Shown here: in pieces, positions 8,837 to 16,972 of the stretch | Layout of the letters: the number at the start of each line of letters is the position of its first letter | Numbering within the stretch: position 1 is the first letter of the stretch | Source: a virus | Strand: one strand, 5' to 3' | Virus record (IMG/VR): IMGVR_UViG_3300049846_000562 | Coordinates: 1-36,865 of that record | Length of the DNA stretch: 36,865 nt | Notes under the pieces: generated by a model | Database searches by the model: none | Seen by the model: the letters and a program-made list of their open reading frames with translations, nothing else | What the model was told of the DNA's origin: nothing | Translations under genes and position numbers: made by a program

Positions 8837-9286
8837 ATGCCAATAATAAATGAAATAAATAAGGGGTCATACGAAAAATATAATGGTATGACTATGTTTA
8901 GAAAATATGATTCATCGGAAGGTTTTACTCCTGTATTTTTAATCAATGAGGAGGAGGATGAATTAGATGAAAGAAATTTTATAAAGATTCCGTATATAGA
9001 GTATTTTAAGAATGAAAGCGGAGAGATTATAAATGAATTGACAAGAAATAAGCATTATTTGGTCGTTAATTATATAGCTACATATTATGAGGATGGAGAT
9101 GAAATACCCGAAGGAAAGCAAGTAGGTGATGTAAAAACGCCAGAAAACATGATGGCTAATAATTGGTTTATTAGTTTAGCTAGAACTCCAATACAAAACA
9201 CATTAGGGATAATGGATTCAATAGAGAGTACACTAGCTATACTACCACAGGAAATACCTAATGGATATAAATTAACATCGCAATAA
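8837..9286 (+). CDS. Hypothetical virion-region protein, 149 aa
   Basis: An acidic protein (INEEEDELDER near residue 37) with alternating strands and a helical C terminus (FISLARTPIQNTLGIMDSIESTLA). It shares the opening pattern KYNGM...FRKYD with the preceding protein's KYNGIRIFG, so it may be a small partner or chaperone of the appendage genes. That link is weak. No family is recognised. Confidence 0.5.
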   Translation: MPIINEINKGSYEKYNGMTMFRKYDSSEGFTPVFLINEEEDELDERNFIKIPYIEYFKNESGEIINELTRNKHYLVVNYIATYYEDGDEIPEGKQVGDVKTPENMMANNWFISLARTPIQNTLGIMDSIESTLAILPQEIPNGYKLTSQ

Positions 9287-9289
9287 TAG

Positions 9290-9736
9290 ATGAAAAAAGA
9301 AATAACACCATTAGTTTTACTAATATCAGCAGTAATAGTATTTGGATTGGTTTCTTTTTTAGGAGTTTTATATAATCTATGGAAGTCTATTCACGATATA
9401 TGGAAATTAAAACCTATTAAAGCCATTAAGAGGTTTATAATATATTGGCTAAAGTTTATATACCAAATATGGAACGTATGCAAATATTACATGGAACACA
9501 CAGCAATAGCGATTGATTTATTTGGGAATGTAGCAGCAGGTGAAATGATTGAAGACTGTGTAACAAGACAGGAACAGACATTATATGGTTTAGGGAATTG
9601 GACAGTATCAGCAGCAACAGGAAGGGAAGAATATTATAATAAATTAACTAAGACCGGTAAATGGTTTAGTAAGGTATTATCTAAAGTATTAGGAGCAAAT
9701 CATTGTATTAACGCATATTATAGTGAAACAAAATGA
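9290..9736 (+). CDS. Membrane protein in the head-tail gene block
   Basis: A 148-residue protein with a strong hydrophobic helix at about residues 7-28 (LVLLISAVIVFGLVSFLGVL), followed by an aromatic and basic amphipathic stretch (about 29-68) rich in Trp, Lys and Ile, then a soluble C-terminal half. A membrane protein among virion genes is unusual. It could act at the host membrane, for example in superinfection exclusion or DNA entry, or be a minor virion protein. The stop overlaps the next start by 4 nt. No family is recognised. Confidence 0.55.
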   Translation: MKKEITPLVLLISAVIVFGLVSFLGVLYNLWKSIHDIWKLKPIKAIKRFIIYWLKFIYQIWNVCKYYMEHTAIAIDLFGNVAAGEMIEDCVTRQEQTLYGLGNWTVSAATGREEYYNKLTKTGKWFSKVLSKVLGANHCINAYYSETK

Positions 9737-10431
9737 AACCAACTGTTGATATTATAGAAGATTTAGTAAATGGGTTTAATCCTTACTCAACAATAAATAA
9801 TATAGTTGATAATATGGATGGTACGTTTACTATTACAGTATGCAATACCTTGAATATACGTGAGAAATCACCATTCAAAATTAATGTTACCGAATTTATA
9901 GCTATATCGGTGGACACTAAGATGAAGAAAATAACATACACTTCGGGTATTGCGCCAAATTTAACAGACAAAATATACGGAAGTACCCCATTATATTTTC
10001 ATGGAACACCAATGGCAACAGGAAATGAGATAACAAGAATATTAAATTCATCTAATAAGTTGCCCATGATTTATTTATTAGAGATTATAACAGATGAATT
10101 TGATAGAAACCCCGAATCATCAATAGAAAGAACAAGCACGTTAGCTTTATTCTTTTTGGATGAAGCCAATTATGTAGATTGGGAAACAGACGAACACTAT
10201 TCAGAGGCAATAGTACCAATGTTTAACTATGCTAATTTGTTCTTAGATTACTTAGATTCAAAAGATGGAATAGGAGTTATAGATAATGCAACACTAACCT
10301 ATCACGCTAAGTTTGGATTAAACATTAGGAACAATTCAGGACATATACAGAATTTATTTCCTGATAATCTTTCGGGTGTTCAAATGAGAATTACACTACC
10401 AATTTTAAAAAATCTTTCTTGTAGTTGTTAA
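9733..10431 (+). CDS. Probable neck or tail-completion protein
   Basis: A 232-residue mixed alpha/beta protein directly upstream of the probable tail tube gene. The DGTFTITVCNTLNIREKSPFKI opening suggests a beta domain. The middle has an acidic YVDWETDEHYSEAIVPMF stretch, and the C terminus is a predicted strand ending in Ser-Cys-Ser-Cys. Position just before the tube protein is typical of tail-completion proteins, but I see no diagnostic motif. No gene follows until a 61-nt gap containing a promoter, so this ends the connector operon. Confidence 0.45.
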   Translation: MKPTVDIIEDLVNGFNPYSTINNIVDNMDGTFTITVCNTLNIREKSPFKINVTEFIAISVDTKMKKITYTSGIAPNLTDKIYGSTPLYFHGTPMATGNEITRILNSSNKLPMIYLLEIITDEFDRNPESSIERTSTLALFFLDEANYVDWETDEHYSEAIVPMFNYANLFLDYLDSKDGIGVIDNATLTYHAKFGLNIRNNSGHIQNLFPDNLSGVQMRITLPILKNLSCSC

Positions 10432-10457
10432 TTGTATTTGAATATATATTAAATTTG
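10432..10457 (+). promoter_or_regulatory. Promoter for the tail tube gene
   Basis: TAAATTTG at 10450-10457 matches the Bacteroidota -7 box. TTG triplets at 10432-10434 (15-nt gap) and 10425-10427 (22-nt gap) are possible -33 elements. It lies in a clean 61-nt gap and leaves an AC-rich leader of about 35 nt before ATG 10493. Together with the terminator at 11419 it makes this gene a separate transcription unit. Confidence 0.6.
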
Positions 10458-10492
10458 TAAAAATAAACATAAACTAAAAAACAAAAAACAAA

Positions 10493-11407
10493 ATGAGTTG
10501 CAGTTGCGATGTATCACTAAGCAATACAGGAACACCAAATTGTGTACCTATTGCTTCCGTTATCAAAAAACTTGTACTTGTATCTTTAGTTGCCGATGAC
10601 GGAACGAGCAACTTTATAGATACAACAGATACGCTTGATGAGGCGTATTTCCTTGCAAAAATTAATCACGCTGACCCATCTAAGCGTTGGTATGTTACAC
10701 CTGAAATCAAGAACGTAACGTCTGAAAAAGCAGATTCAGTATTTGAAGAGTTTGATGATGCTTCAAAGATTTTCATTCGTCAAGGCAAACGCTCCTTCAC
10801 AGGAATAATGCCAAAACAAACACCTACACTTTTAGGTCAGCTAGAGAATTGGAGATGTGCAGAGTTCGGAGTTTATGCTATCGACAAAGACGGTAATTTG
10901 ATTGGAGTTCAATCAGTAGCAGATACCCTTTATCCTATTACTATTGATGCACCTAGTTGGAATCCTACTTTGCTTTTTGGTACAGATTCAGTTGTACAGA
11001 AAATTCAATTGACATTTGATTTCTCATTGAATGTAAATGATTCTACTTTGCAAATGATAACAGCTTCGGAAGTTGCCCCTGTTAATCTTATATCTTTAGA
11101 GGGATTACTTGATGTAAATTCAACATATAGTTCAATCAGCACAACATCATTTAAAGCTGCTCTATCTATTCTTTATGGAACAGCAATCACTAAACAACCT
11201 GTTAAAGGATTGGTTGCCGGTGATTTCGCTCTATACAACGTAGATGATGCTGCTTCTGTTACAATTCTAACAGCAGTAGAAAGCCCATCAGGTACATATA
11301 CATTTACCTATGCAGCGCAAGGTAGCGGTGAGAATTTGAGATTAACACCTACGAAGAACGGTTACGACTTTTCTAACGTGGTTGCATCTTTGATTTCTAT
11401 TCCTTAA
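10493..11407 (+). CDS. Probable major tail tube protein with C-terminal Ig-like domain
   Basis: A 304-residue protein with its own promoter and terminator and a biased codon use similar to the capsid gene, both signs of an abundant virion protein. The N-terminal about 210 residues contain alternating strands and helices (KRWYVTPEIKNVTSEKADSVFEEF, RQGKRSFTGIMP). The C-terminal about 80 residues (TAITKQPVKGLVAGDFALYN ... LTPTKNGYDFSNVVASL) look like an Ig-like or bacterial surface domain often fused to tail tube proteins. It starts MSCSCD, echoing the SCSC end of the preceding protein. Tube identity is inferred from position, expression signals and domain layout. Confidence 0.65.
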   Translation: MSCSCDVSLSNTGTPNCVPIASVIKKLVLVSLVADDGTSNFIDTTDTLDEAYFLAKINHADPSKRWYVTPEIKNVTSEKADSVFEEFDDASKIFIRQGKRSFTGIMPKQTPTLLGQLENWRCAEFGVYAIDKDGNLIGVQSVADTLYPITIDAPSWNPTLLFGTDSVVQKIQLTFDFSLNVNDSTLQMITASEVAPVNLISLEGLLDVNSTYSSISTTSFKAALSILYGTAITKQPVKGLVAGDFALYNVDDAASVTILTAVESPSGTYTFTYAAQGSGENLRLTPTKNGYDFSNVVASLISIP

Positions 11408-11418
11408 TTGAATATCTA

Positions 11419-11459
11419 AATACTCCCATCAATAAAAGGTGGGAGTATTATTATTTTAT
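11419..11459 (+). terminator. Rho-independent terminator after the tail tube gene
   Basis: A perfect 10-bp stem (AATACTCCCA at 11419-11428 with TGGGAGTATT at 11440-11449), an 11-nt loop and a downstream T/A-rich run ending in TTTT. It begins 12 nt after the stop codon. Confidence 0.85.
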
Positions 11460-11479
11460 GTTACTTAATTCAAATCATT

Positions 11480-11917
11480 GTGTTTCAAAAGTTAAGCAAA
11501 CAGATAGAAAAAATAAAACGCTTATCAGAAGATGATTTGATGAAGCATTTATCTAAGAATGTTTCACTAAAAGAGAATATCGTAAACCTAAATACACAAG
11601 ACCAGCTATATAATAAAGGGATAGATTCTAATAATATTACAATTGGTGAGTATTCAAACTTCACTAAGGATATTAAACAGCGCAATGGTCAAAGGTTCGA
11701 CCATATTACATTAAACGATACAGGAGCATTTTACGATTCTTTCAAGGTATATTTAACACCTGATAATGATTTTCTTATTTATTCAGACCCAATAAAGGAT
11801 GATACTAATTTAATAGAAGAATACGGAGAGGATATTATAGGATTAACAGAAGATAATTTAGACAAGATTAGAAATAATGTCAGGATATTAACTGTTAACT
11901 ATATTAAAAACTTATGA
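11480..11917 (+). CDS. Tail-region protein, 145 aa, possible tail completion or assembly
   Basis: Starts with GTG at 11480. The next in-frame Met (about codon 21) would remove a plausible N-terminal helix, so GTG is preferred. The N-terminal third is helical and basic. The central HITLNDTGAFYDSFKVYL and C-terminal LIEEYGEDIIGLTEDNLDKI segments are strand-turn-helix patterns I associate with small tail proteins next to tube and tape-measure genes. No diagnostic domain is visible. The stop overlaps the next start by 4 nt. Confidence 0.55.
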   Translation: MFQKLSKQIEKIKRLSEDDLMKHLSKNVSLKENIVNLNTQDQLYNKGIDSNNITIGEYSNFTKDIKQRNGQRFDHITLNDTGAFYDSFKVYLTPDNDFLIYSDPIKDDTNLIEEYGEDIIGLTEDNLDKIRNNVRILTVNYIKNL

Positions 11918-12417
11918 TTCTAATTAAATTATTTACAAGAAAGTTAGAACATTATACAGGGATAGAAGATTTACCTATATGGAATTGGTTTAAGATAAAC
12001 GAAACAAATGATTTAACATACTTATTACACAAAAGACGATTAGTAACAGTAAATGAAAAAGAGTACTTAACAAAATTGTTTTCTAATATATATGAGGACT
12101 TTACGAATACATTTGGAATAAATGAAACATTGCAGAAGGTAATGTCATTGAAAAGAGATATAGCTGTATTACAACTTGACATTAGCATTAATGGTGATAC
12201 TTCACGACAAACATTTATAGATATTAAGATTCAGGAATTGAATGACATAATTAAAAATAGCGAGAACGAAAAGAATACAACAGTTAAAGCATACTTAGAT
12301 AAATACATGGGATTCTTTATAGACGAAAAAAAGATAAGCGTAAAAGATTACTATTCATATTTAGAACTATTAAAACAAGAGGCGAAAGCTACTGAAAAGC
12401 ATGGCAGACAAAATTAA
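11914..12417 (+). CDS. Probable pre-tape-measure (tail assembly chaperone-like) protein
   Basis: A 167-residue helical protein directly before the tape measure gene, with a 17-nt overlap. It starts MILIKLFTRKLEHYTGIEDLPIWNW, where the ...DLPIWNWFKI segment is a recognisable pattern in Bacteroidota siphoviruses, and continues as long charged helices. Genes in this slot usually encode tail assembly chaperones that coat the tape measure. No slippery heptamer indicating the classical frameshifted chaperone pair was noticed at its end, so the role is positional inference. Confidence 0.5.
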   Translation: MILIKLFTRKLEHYTGIEDLPIWNWFKINETNDLTYLLHKRRLVTVNEKEYLTKLFSNIYEDFTNTFGINETLQKVMSLKRDIAVLQLDISINGDTSRQTFIDIKIQELNDIIKNSENEKNTTVKAYLDKYMGFFIDEKKISVKDYYSYLELLKQEAKATEKHGRQN

Positions 12418-14890
12418 AAAGTCGGATTTATTTGAAGAAGGTTTATTTGATGATGCGGTCAAAGGTGGAGAGCGTTTGTCTAAAACTATTGATGATTTAC
12501 AGAAAGGAATAGTTGCATTAATGGTTACGACTAAGAATAAGATTAACGTAATCAATCCTGAAACGTATAAAGATATAGAGGAACTAAATAAACAGATTCA
12601 AAATAGCGTTGTATTAATAGACCAAAACAATAAAGTAAAAAAAGAAGCATTAGAATTACAAATAAAGAGGGAAAAAGCAGCGCAAGAAGAATTAAAGACA
12701 GAAAAATTAATACGAAAAGAATACGAACAAGAATCAAAAGCAAGAGAAAAAGCAGCGCAAGAAGAATTAAAGACAGAAAAATTAATACGAAAAGAATACG
12801 AACAAGAATCAAAAGCAAGAGAAAAAGCAGCACAACAAGCACAGAAACAAGCAAAAGCAAACCAAGATTTAAACTCTGAATATAAGAAAGGAGTAAAGCA
12901 ATTATCTGAATTAAAGCAACAATTAAAGGAATTAGAGTTTACAGGACGTACAAATGGAAAACTATATAAAGCATTAGGACAAGAATTTCAGGTTCTAAAC
13001 GGTAAGGTAAGGGATGCGGAGGAGGGAGTAGGGGAGTTTCAGAGAAACGTAGGTAACTATCCGAAACAACTTAGAGATGTAACAAAGGCATTACAAGGTT
13101 TAACACCGGGTACAGCAGAATTTGAAAGACTATCTAAAAAGGCAGGAGAGTTAAAAGATAAAATAGGCGATACCAAAGATGCAATCAAAGCATTTGCAAA
13201 TGAAAGTAAACTAACAACAGCAAAGACATTATTCGGTCAGATAGGTAGAGATTTACTTGATTTAGACTTCAAAGGCGCAGCGGATAAAGCGAAAATATTC
13301 TCATCAGTAGTACGGTCAATAACATTTACAGAGGTTATAAGCGGTATAAAGAACTTCGGCTCTGCACTATTAAATTTAGCTAAGGCGATTTTGTTAAACC
13401 CTTTTACATTACTAATAACAGCAGTTGTAGGTTTAGGAGTAGCATTATTTGCATTAAAGGATAAAATAAAAATCATAGGTGATACATTTAGATTCTTTGA
13501 GGGAATAGTAACGGGTTCAATAGATAAACTAAAAGAGTTTTCAGATTGGTTAGGCATAACTTCTTTTAAAGCAGATGAACTACATAAAAAGACAGTAGAT
13601 AACGCTTTAAAACAATCTAAAGCATTACAGGATAGATATGATAGAGAAATAAGATATGCGAAAGCTGCAGGTAAAGAAACAGTTAGTATTGAATTAAAAA
13701 AGCAACAGGCAATATTAGAAACACTTAAAATACAAGCGAGTGAGATATATCTAAATGCAATAAAGCAACGTAGAAAATTAAATGAAGAAGAATTAAAACA
13801 AATTGAAGAAATAAAACAAAAGGCAATTGAAGTATATACTGAAATAAACCTTCTTAAAATAGAAGAAGTAACTAAAACAAAAGAAGAAAATAAGAAGATA
13901 ATTGAATCTAATTTAGAAAGACAAAAAAAAGATAAAGAGGCATTATTAGAATGGCAAAAAGAAAGAAATGAAATAAATATAGAGGCGCATGAAGAAACTC
14001 TGAAATTACAAGAAGAATTATGGAAAGAGGCAATGGCAGAAGCGGATAGACTTAGCCAAATAGAACAAGATAGAATAGATAGAGATAAAATAAGAGCGGA
14101 AGAAGCACGTAAAAAAGAACAGGAAGAATTAAAAGACTTTCAAGATAAAACTTTTGATTTAGTAAAGGATTCTGTATCTAAGCAGTCAGAACTAAAACAA
14201 CAAGCACTAGATAGAGATATTACAGCAACACAAAAGAATATAGATAGACAAAGAGAATTGTCCGATAAAGGACTTGCAAACACATTAGCATTTGAGGAAG
14301 CTAAAAATGCACAGTTAGAATTAAGAAAAGAACAAGAAAAACAAAAGGAAGTTAAACGACAAAAGGCACTAGCATTTCTTAAATTAGTTTCAGGGTATGC
14401 AGAGAAAGACCCTAATAACGCAATACCTAAAGCCATTGCAGACATAGCCATAGCGGATTTAATTTCTGGTTCGTTTGCAACAGGAGTAGAAGCATTACAA
14501 GGTGAGGGAACTGAAACAAGTGATAGTATTCTTGCTCGTTTGTCAAAGAACGAATCAGTAATAACAGCGAAAGCAACTAAGGAAAACGCTGGACTACCAA
14601 CAGCGATGAACGAGGGTAAAGTAGATGAATACTTTATGAATAAGTATCTGCCTAAAGTAGCCATTGAATCAGGATTAACACAAAGAGATACAGCATCAAA
14701 TATAAATTCATCATTGATGTTAAATCAATTAATGGGTGTTAATAACAGACTTGAACGGCTTGAAAAAGCAATCGTAAACAAGAAAGAGCAGAATGTTGAA
14801 TGGGATAAGCATGGGAATCTTGTTATAGGGGAGGTTGAGCAAGGTATCAAAAGGACAATTAAATACATGAAAAGCAAACCTAAATTATAA
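12401..14890 (+). CDS. Tape measure protein
   Basis: A long 829-residue protein that sets tail length. Residues 1-170 and 390-640 are nearly continuous charged coiled coil (Lys, Glu, Gln-rich). A strongly hydrophobic segment at about residues 321-355 (LLNLAKAILLNPFTLLITAV and following) is the membrane-active helix usual in tape measures. Residues 690-760 are Gly/Ala-rich with IADIAIADLISGSFATGVE. It contains a duplicated 25-residue block near residues 90-140. By the usual rule of about 0.15 nm per residue, 829 residues would suggest a tail near 120 nm. This is a rough inference. Confidence 0.92.
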   Translation: MADKIKKSDLFEEGLFDDAVKGGERLSKTIDDLQKGIVALMVTTKNKINVINPETYKDIEELNKQIQNSVVLIDQNNKVKKEALELQIKREKAAQEELKTEKLIRKEYEQESKAREKAAQEELKTEKLIRKEYEQESKAREKAAQQAQKQAKANQDLNSEYKKGVKQLSELKQQLKELEFTGRTNGKLYKALGQEFQVLNGKVRDAEEGVGEFQRNVGNYPKQLRDVTKALQGLTPGTAEFERLSKKAGELKDKIGDTKDAIKAFANESKLTTAKTLFGQIGRDLLDLDFKGAADKAKIFSSVVRSITFTEVISGIKNFGSALLNLAKAILLNPFTLLITAVVGLGVALFALKDKIKIIGDTFRFFEGIVTGSIDKLKEFSDWLGITSFKADELHKKTVDNALKQSKALQDRYDREIRYAKAAGKETVSIELKKQQAILETLKIQASEIYLNAIKQRRKLNEEELKQIEEIKQKAIEVYTEINLLKIEEVTKTKEENKKIIESNLERQKKDKEALLEWQKERNEINIEAHEETLKLQEELWKEAMAEADRLSQIEQDRIDRDKIRAEEARKKEQEELKDFQDKTFDLVKDSVSKQSELKQQALDRDITATQKNIDRQRELSDKGLANTLAFEEAKNAQLELRKEQEKQKEVKRQKALAFLKLVSGYAEKDPNNAIPKAIADIAIADLISGSFATGVEALQGEGTETSDSILARLSKNESVITAKATKENAGLPTAMNEGKVDEYFMNKYLPKVAIESGLTQRDTASNINSSLMLNQLMGVNNRLERLEKAIVNKKEQNVEWDKHGNLVIGEVEQGIKRTIKYMKSKPKL
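12668..12832 (+). repeat. 75-bp in-frame tandem repeat in the tape measure gene
   Basis: Two copies of a 75-bp unit (12671-12745 and 12746-12820) are identical at the DNA level, with a short partial third copy (to about 12832). Each encodes 25 residues starting EKAAQEELKTEK and ending ESKAR. Perfect nucleotide identity points to a recent duplication that lengthens the coiled coil without breaking frame. Confidence 0.95.
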
Positions 14891-16764
14891 TGTCAGCTAA
14901 AACTAATTTTTATTTAAATGGTAATTTAGTAAACCCTCCACAAAATTGGAAAGAATTATCTATTGAATTAAATTTTGATAGGGAGAAATTTGAAGCAACT
15001 AAAAGCGTATCTATTAATGAGTGGGATTTTGTACGTGAGAATGCCGATACAGTTAACAAATGGGTCGAAGATGGAACGACAGGAGGAGTAGGTATATTTG
15101 AAGCTATACCTTTAAAAATAGAAATAGACAGAAACGGAGTTATAGAAAAACCTTTTGATGGATATTTAGAACTACCCGATGGTAATTATTCTTGTAATAA
15201 GACATCAATACCTTCAAAAGAAAGACAGCAAATAGATTGGTTAAATGATGTAGCTGACAGTTTTACGTTTGAATATCTGTTTAGAGAAGCAGGAACAATA
15301 ACAAAAGATGACTTTATATTTCAACCGTATGTTATTTCAGCAGTACCAGACTATAAAGAAAGTGCAATAGCGTTATTATCTGCATTCATATTAAAGACAG
15401 AAATTGAGAGAGCCATAGATAAAATAAAGGAGTTATCAGCAGAAATGAGCAACCCTTTTGAAGCAACTGCAATAATTAGAGCGATACTATACATAGCATA
15501 CTTAACCACGCTAATACTAGCACTAATAAAATTAATAAAGGATGTTATAACATTTATCATACAACCTGTAAAATACCATGCTTGTATGAAGGTTAAAATA
15601 CAACTTGAAAAAGGTTGTGAGCATTTAGGGTTGACTTTCGCCTCACCTATATTTGATGACCCTAATTTTAAAGACATGGTTATAATGCCGGAAAAGTTTT
15701 ATAATCCAGTTAATAGTGCGGACAAGCGGATATTAGGATATACAATACACGATAAAGACAAACAAGAGGGTTTTTTCAAGGGTACTTTTGGTGATTTGTT
15801 ACGACTTGTAAAATCAATGTTTAACGCAAAGATTATTATTGATAATGGTGTTTTGACATTGATACGTAGGGATGAGGCAACAGCACCACCACTATATCAA
15901 TTACCCGACTTATACCAACCATATCACAGGTATAATGCCAACGAGATGAAAAGTAATTATTACATTACTTTTCAGACCGATTTAAGTGATGCAAATACAA
16001 TACAACAGTATCAAGGAACATCATATCAGGTAACAGTAAGACCAAGTACGATAATTAATTCAGATTTGGTATTAACAAAAAATCTAAAAGAAGTAAGAAT
16101 ACCATTAGCACTTGCAAAAAGAAAAGAAGAATTAACAATACCAGAACAAATAATAAAAGAAATATTAGATGTATTCTCTGCATTATTAGGTGTAGTTGTA
16201 TTAGTAATAAATGCACTTATAGCTGTAGCAAACGTAGTTATTAAAACACTAAACAAAATAATTAAGGCGTTAAATGTTGTAGGTATTAAAGTTAGTTGGC
16301 AGATACAGACAATCACACCACTAGCACCTATTTCATTAGGTTCATTGATAGATAATAGAATAGGCATGATGCTATTACAGACAGACTTTTTTAATAATCC
16401 AAAAGTGTTTATCATATCAGAAGGAAGTAAAACAAAATTCAATAAACTACATATTTTAAATAGTCAAATAGTATCTGCAAAATATTTATATGATAATTAC
16501 CATTTTATAGAATCATTCGTTCCTAGCACAGATAGACCTAACGGAAATCAATATATAATAAAAGAATATGAGAAAGTACCTTTTTGTTTTGAGGATTACC
16601 AAAATGTAAAACAAAATAATAGTATTTTTGTAGGTAGCGAAAAAGGCGAGATTGAGAATTTAAAATGGAATCCTTATCAACAACATGCAGACATGAGAGT
16701 TCGAATAAGTAAATTATATACAACAAATCTAATAGAAACATTCAATGAGCCAACAGGAATTTAA
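14890..16764 (+). CDS. Distal tail / tail tip protein with hydrophobic helices
   Basis: A 624-residue protein directly after the tape measure (1-nt overlap), the slot of distal tail proteins. The start NFYLNGNLVNPPQNWKEL and the following strand-rich region fit a tail-tip fold. The middle KGTFGDLLRLVKSMFNAKII is typical of baseplate-like proteins. Two hydrophobic stretches are unexpected: about residues 192-228 (IIRAILYIAYLTTLILALIK) and 420-460 (LLGVVVLVINALIAVANVVI). They may become membrane-inserted during DNA injection. Specific function is inferred from position. Confidence 0.6.
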   Translation: MSAKTNFYLNGNLVNPPQNWKELSIELNFDREKFEATKSVSINEWDFVRENADTVNKWVEDGTTGGVGIFEAIPLKIEIDRNGVIEKPFDGYLELPDGNYSCNKTSIPSKERQQIDWLNDVADSFTFEYLFREAGTITKDDFIFQPYVISAVPDYKESAIALLSAFILKTEIERAIDKIKELSAEMSNPFEATAIIRAILYIAYLTTLILALIKLIKDVITFIIQPVKYHACMKVKIQLEKGCEHLGLTFASPIFDDPNFKDMVIMPEKFYNPVNSADKRILGYTIHDKDKQEGFFKGTFGDLLRLVKSMFNAKIIIDNGVLTLIRRDEATAPPLYQLPDLYQPYHRYNANEMKSNYYITFQTDLSDANTIQQYQGTSYQVTVRPSTIINSDLVLTKNLKEVRIPLALAKRKEELTIPEQIIKEILDVFSALLGVVVLVINALIAVANVVIKTLNKIIKALNVVGIKVSWQIQTITPLAPISLGSLIDNRIGMMLLQTDFFNNPKVFIISEGSKTKFNKLHILNSQIVSAKYLYDNYHFIESFVPSTDRPNGNQYIIKEYEKVPFCFEDYQNVKQNNSIFVGSEKGEIENLKWNPYQQHADMRVRISKLYTTNLIETFNEPTGI

Positions 16765-16972
16765 CAAAGATGCTTTAAAAGGTATAGAGAAAATAGGACA
16801 GGGAGCAGTTGAAATGATTTCATCTTTAGAATCATTAATAAAGCAAAGCTATTCATCATTAGGTAAGGATGAAGCTATTAAATTAGCAGAGATGATGAAC
16901 AAGACACGACTAGATAAGAAAGTAAAGCAGTTTGAAAAAGAAATAAAAGATTTATCTAAACAATTTATATAA
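16745..16972 (+). CDS. Small coiled-coil protein, 75 aa
   Basis: It starts 20 nt inside the previous gene and ends overlapping the next start by 1 nt. Entirely helical and charged, ending LDKKVKQFEKEIKDLSKQF, a predicted coiled coil. It could be a small tail assembly factor or tip component. No family is recognised. Confidence 0.55.
   Translation: MSQQEFNKDALKGIEKIGQGAVEMISSLESLIKQSYSSLGKDEAIKLAEMMNKTRLDKKVKQFEKEIKDLSKQFI

Noticed and set aside
12668-12832. Tandem repeat considered as a CRISPR array or origin iterons
   Set aside because: There are no spacers, the units are directly adjacent, and the period is a multiple of three within the tape measure frame.
12552-12860. A Leu/Val-rich minus-strand frame that looks like a membrane protein
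   Set aside because: It is the antisense of the Lys/Glu-rich coiled-coil repeats. Its hydrophobicity is an artefact of complementing those codons.
14140-14664. A 174-codon minus-strand frame opposite the tape measure gene
   Set aside because: It is antisense to a certain gene, with a low-complexity Ser/Ala/Leu composition mirroring the coding strand.
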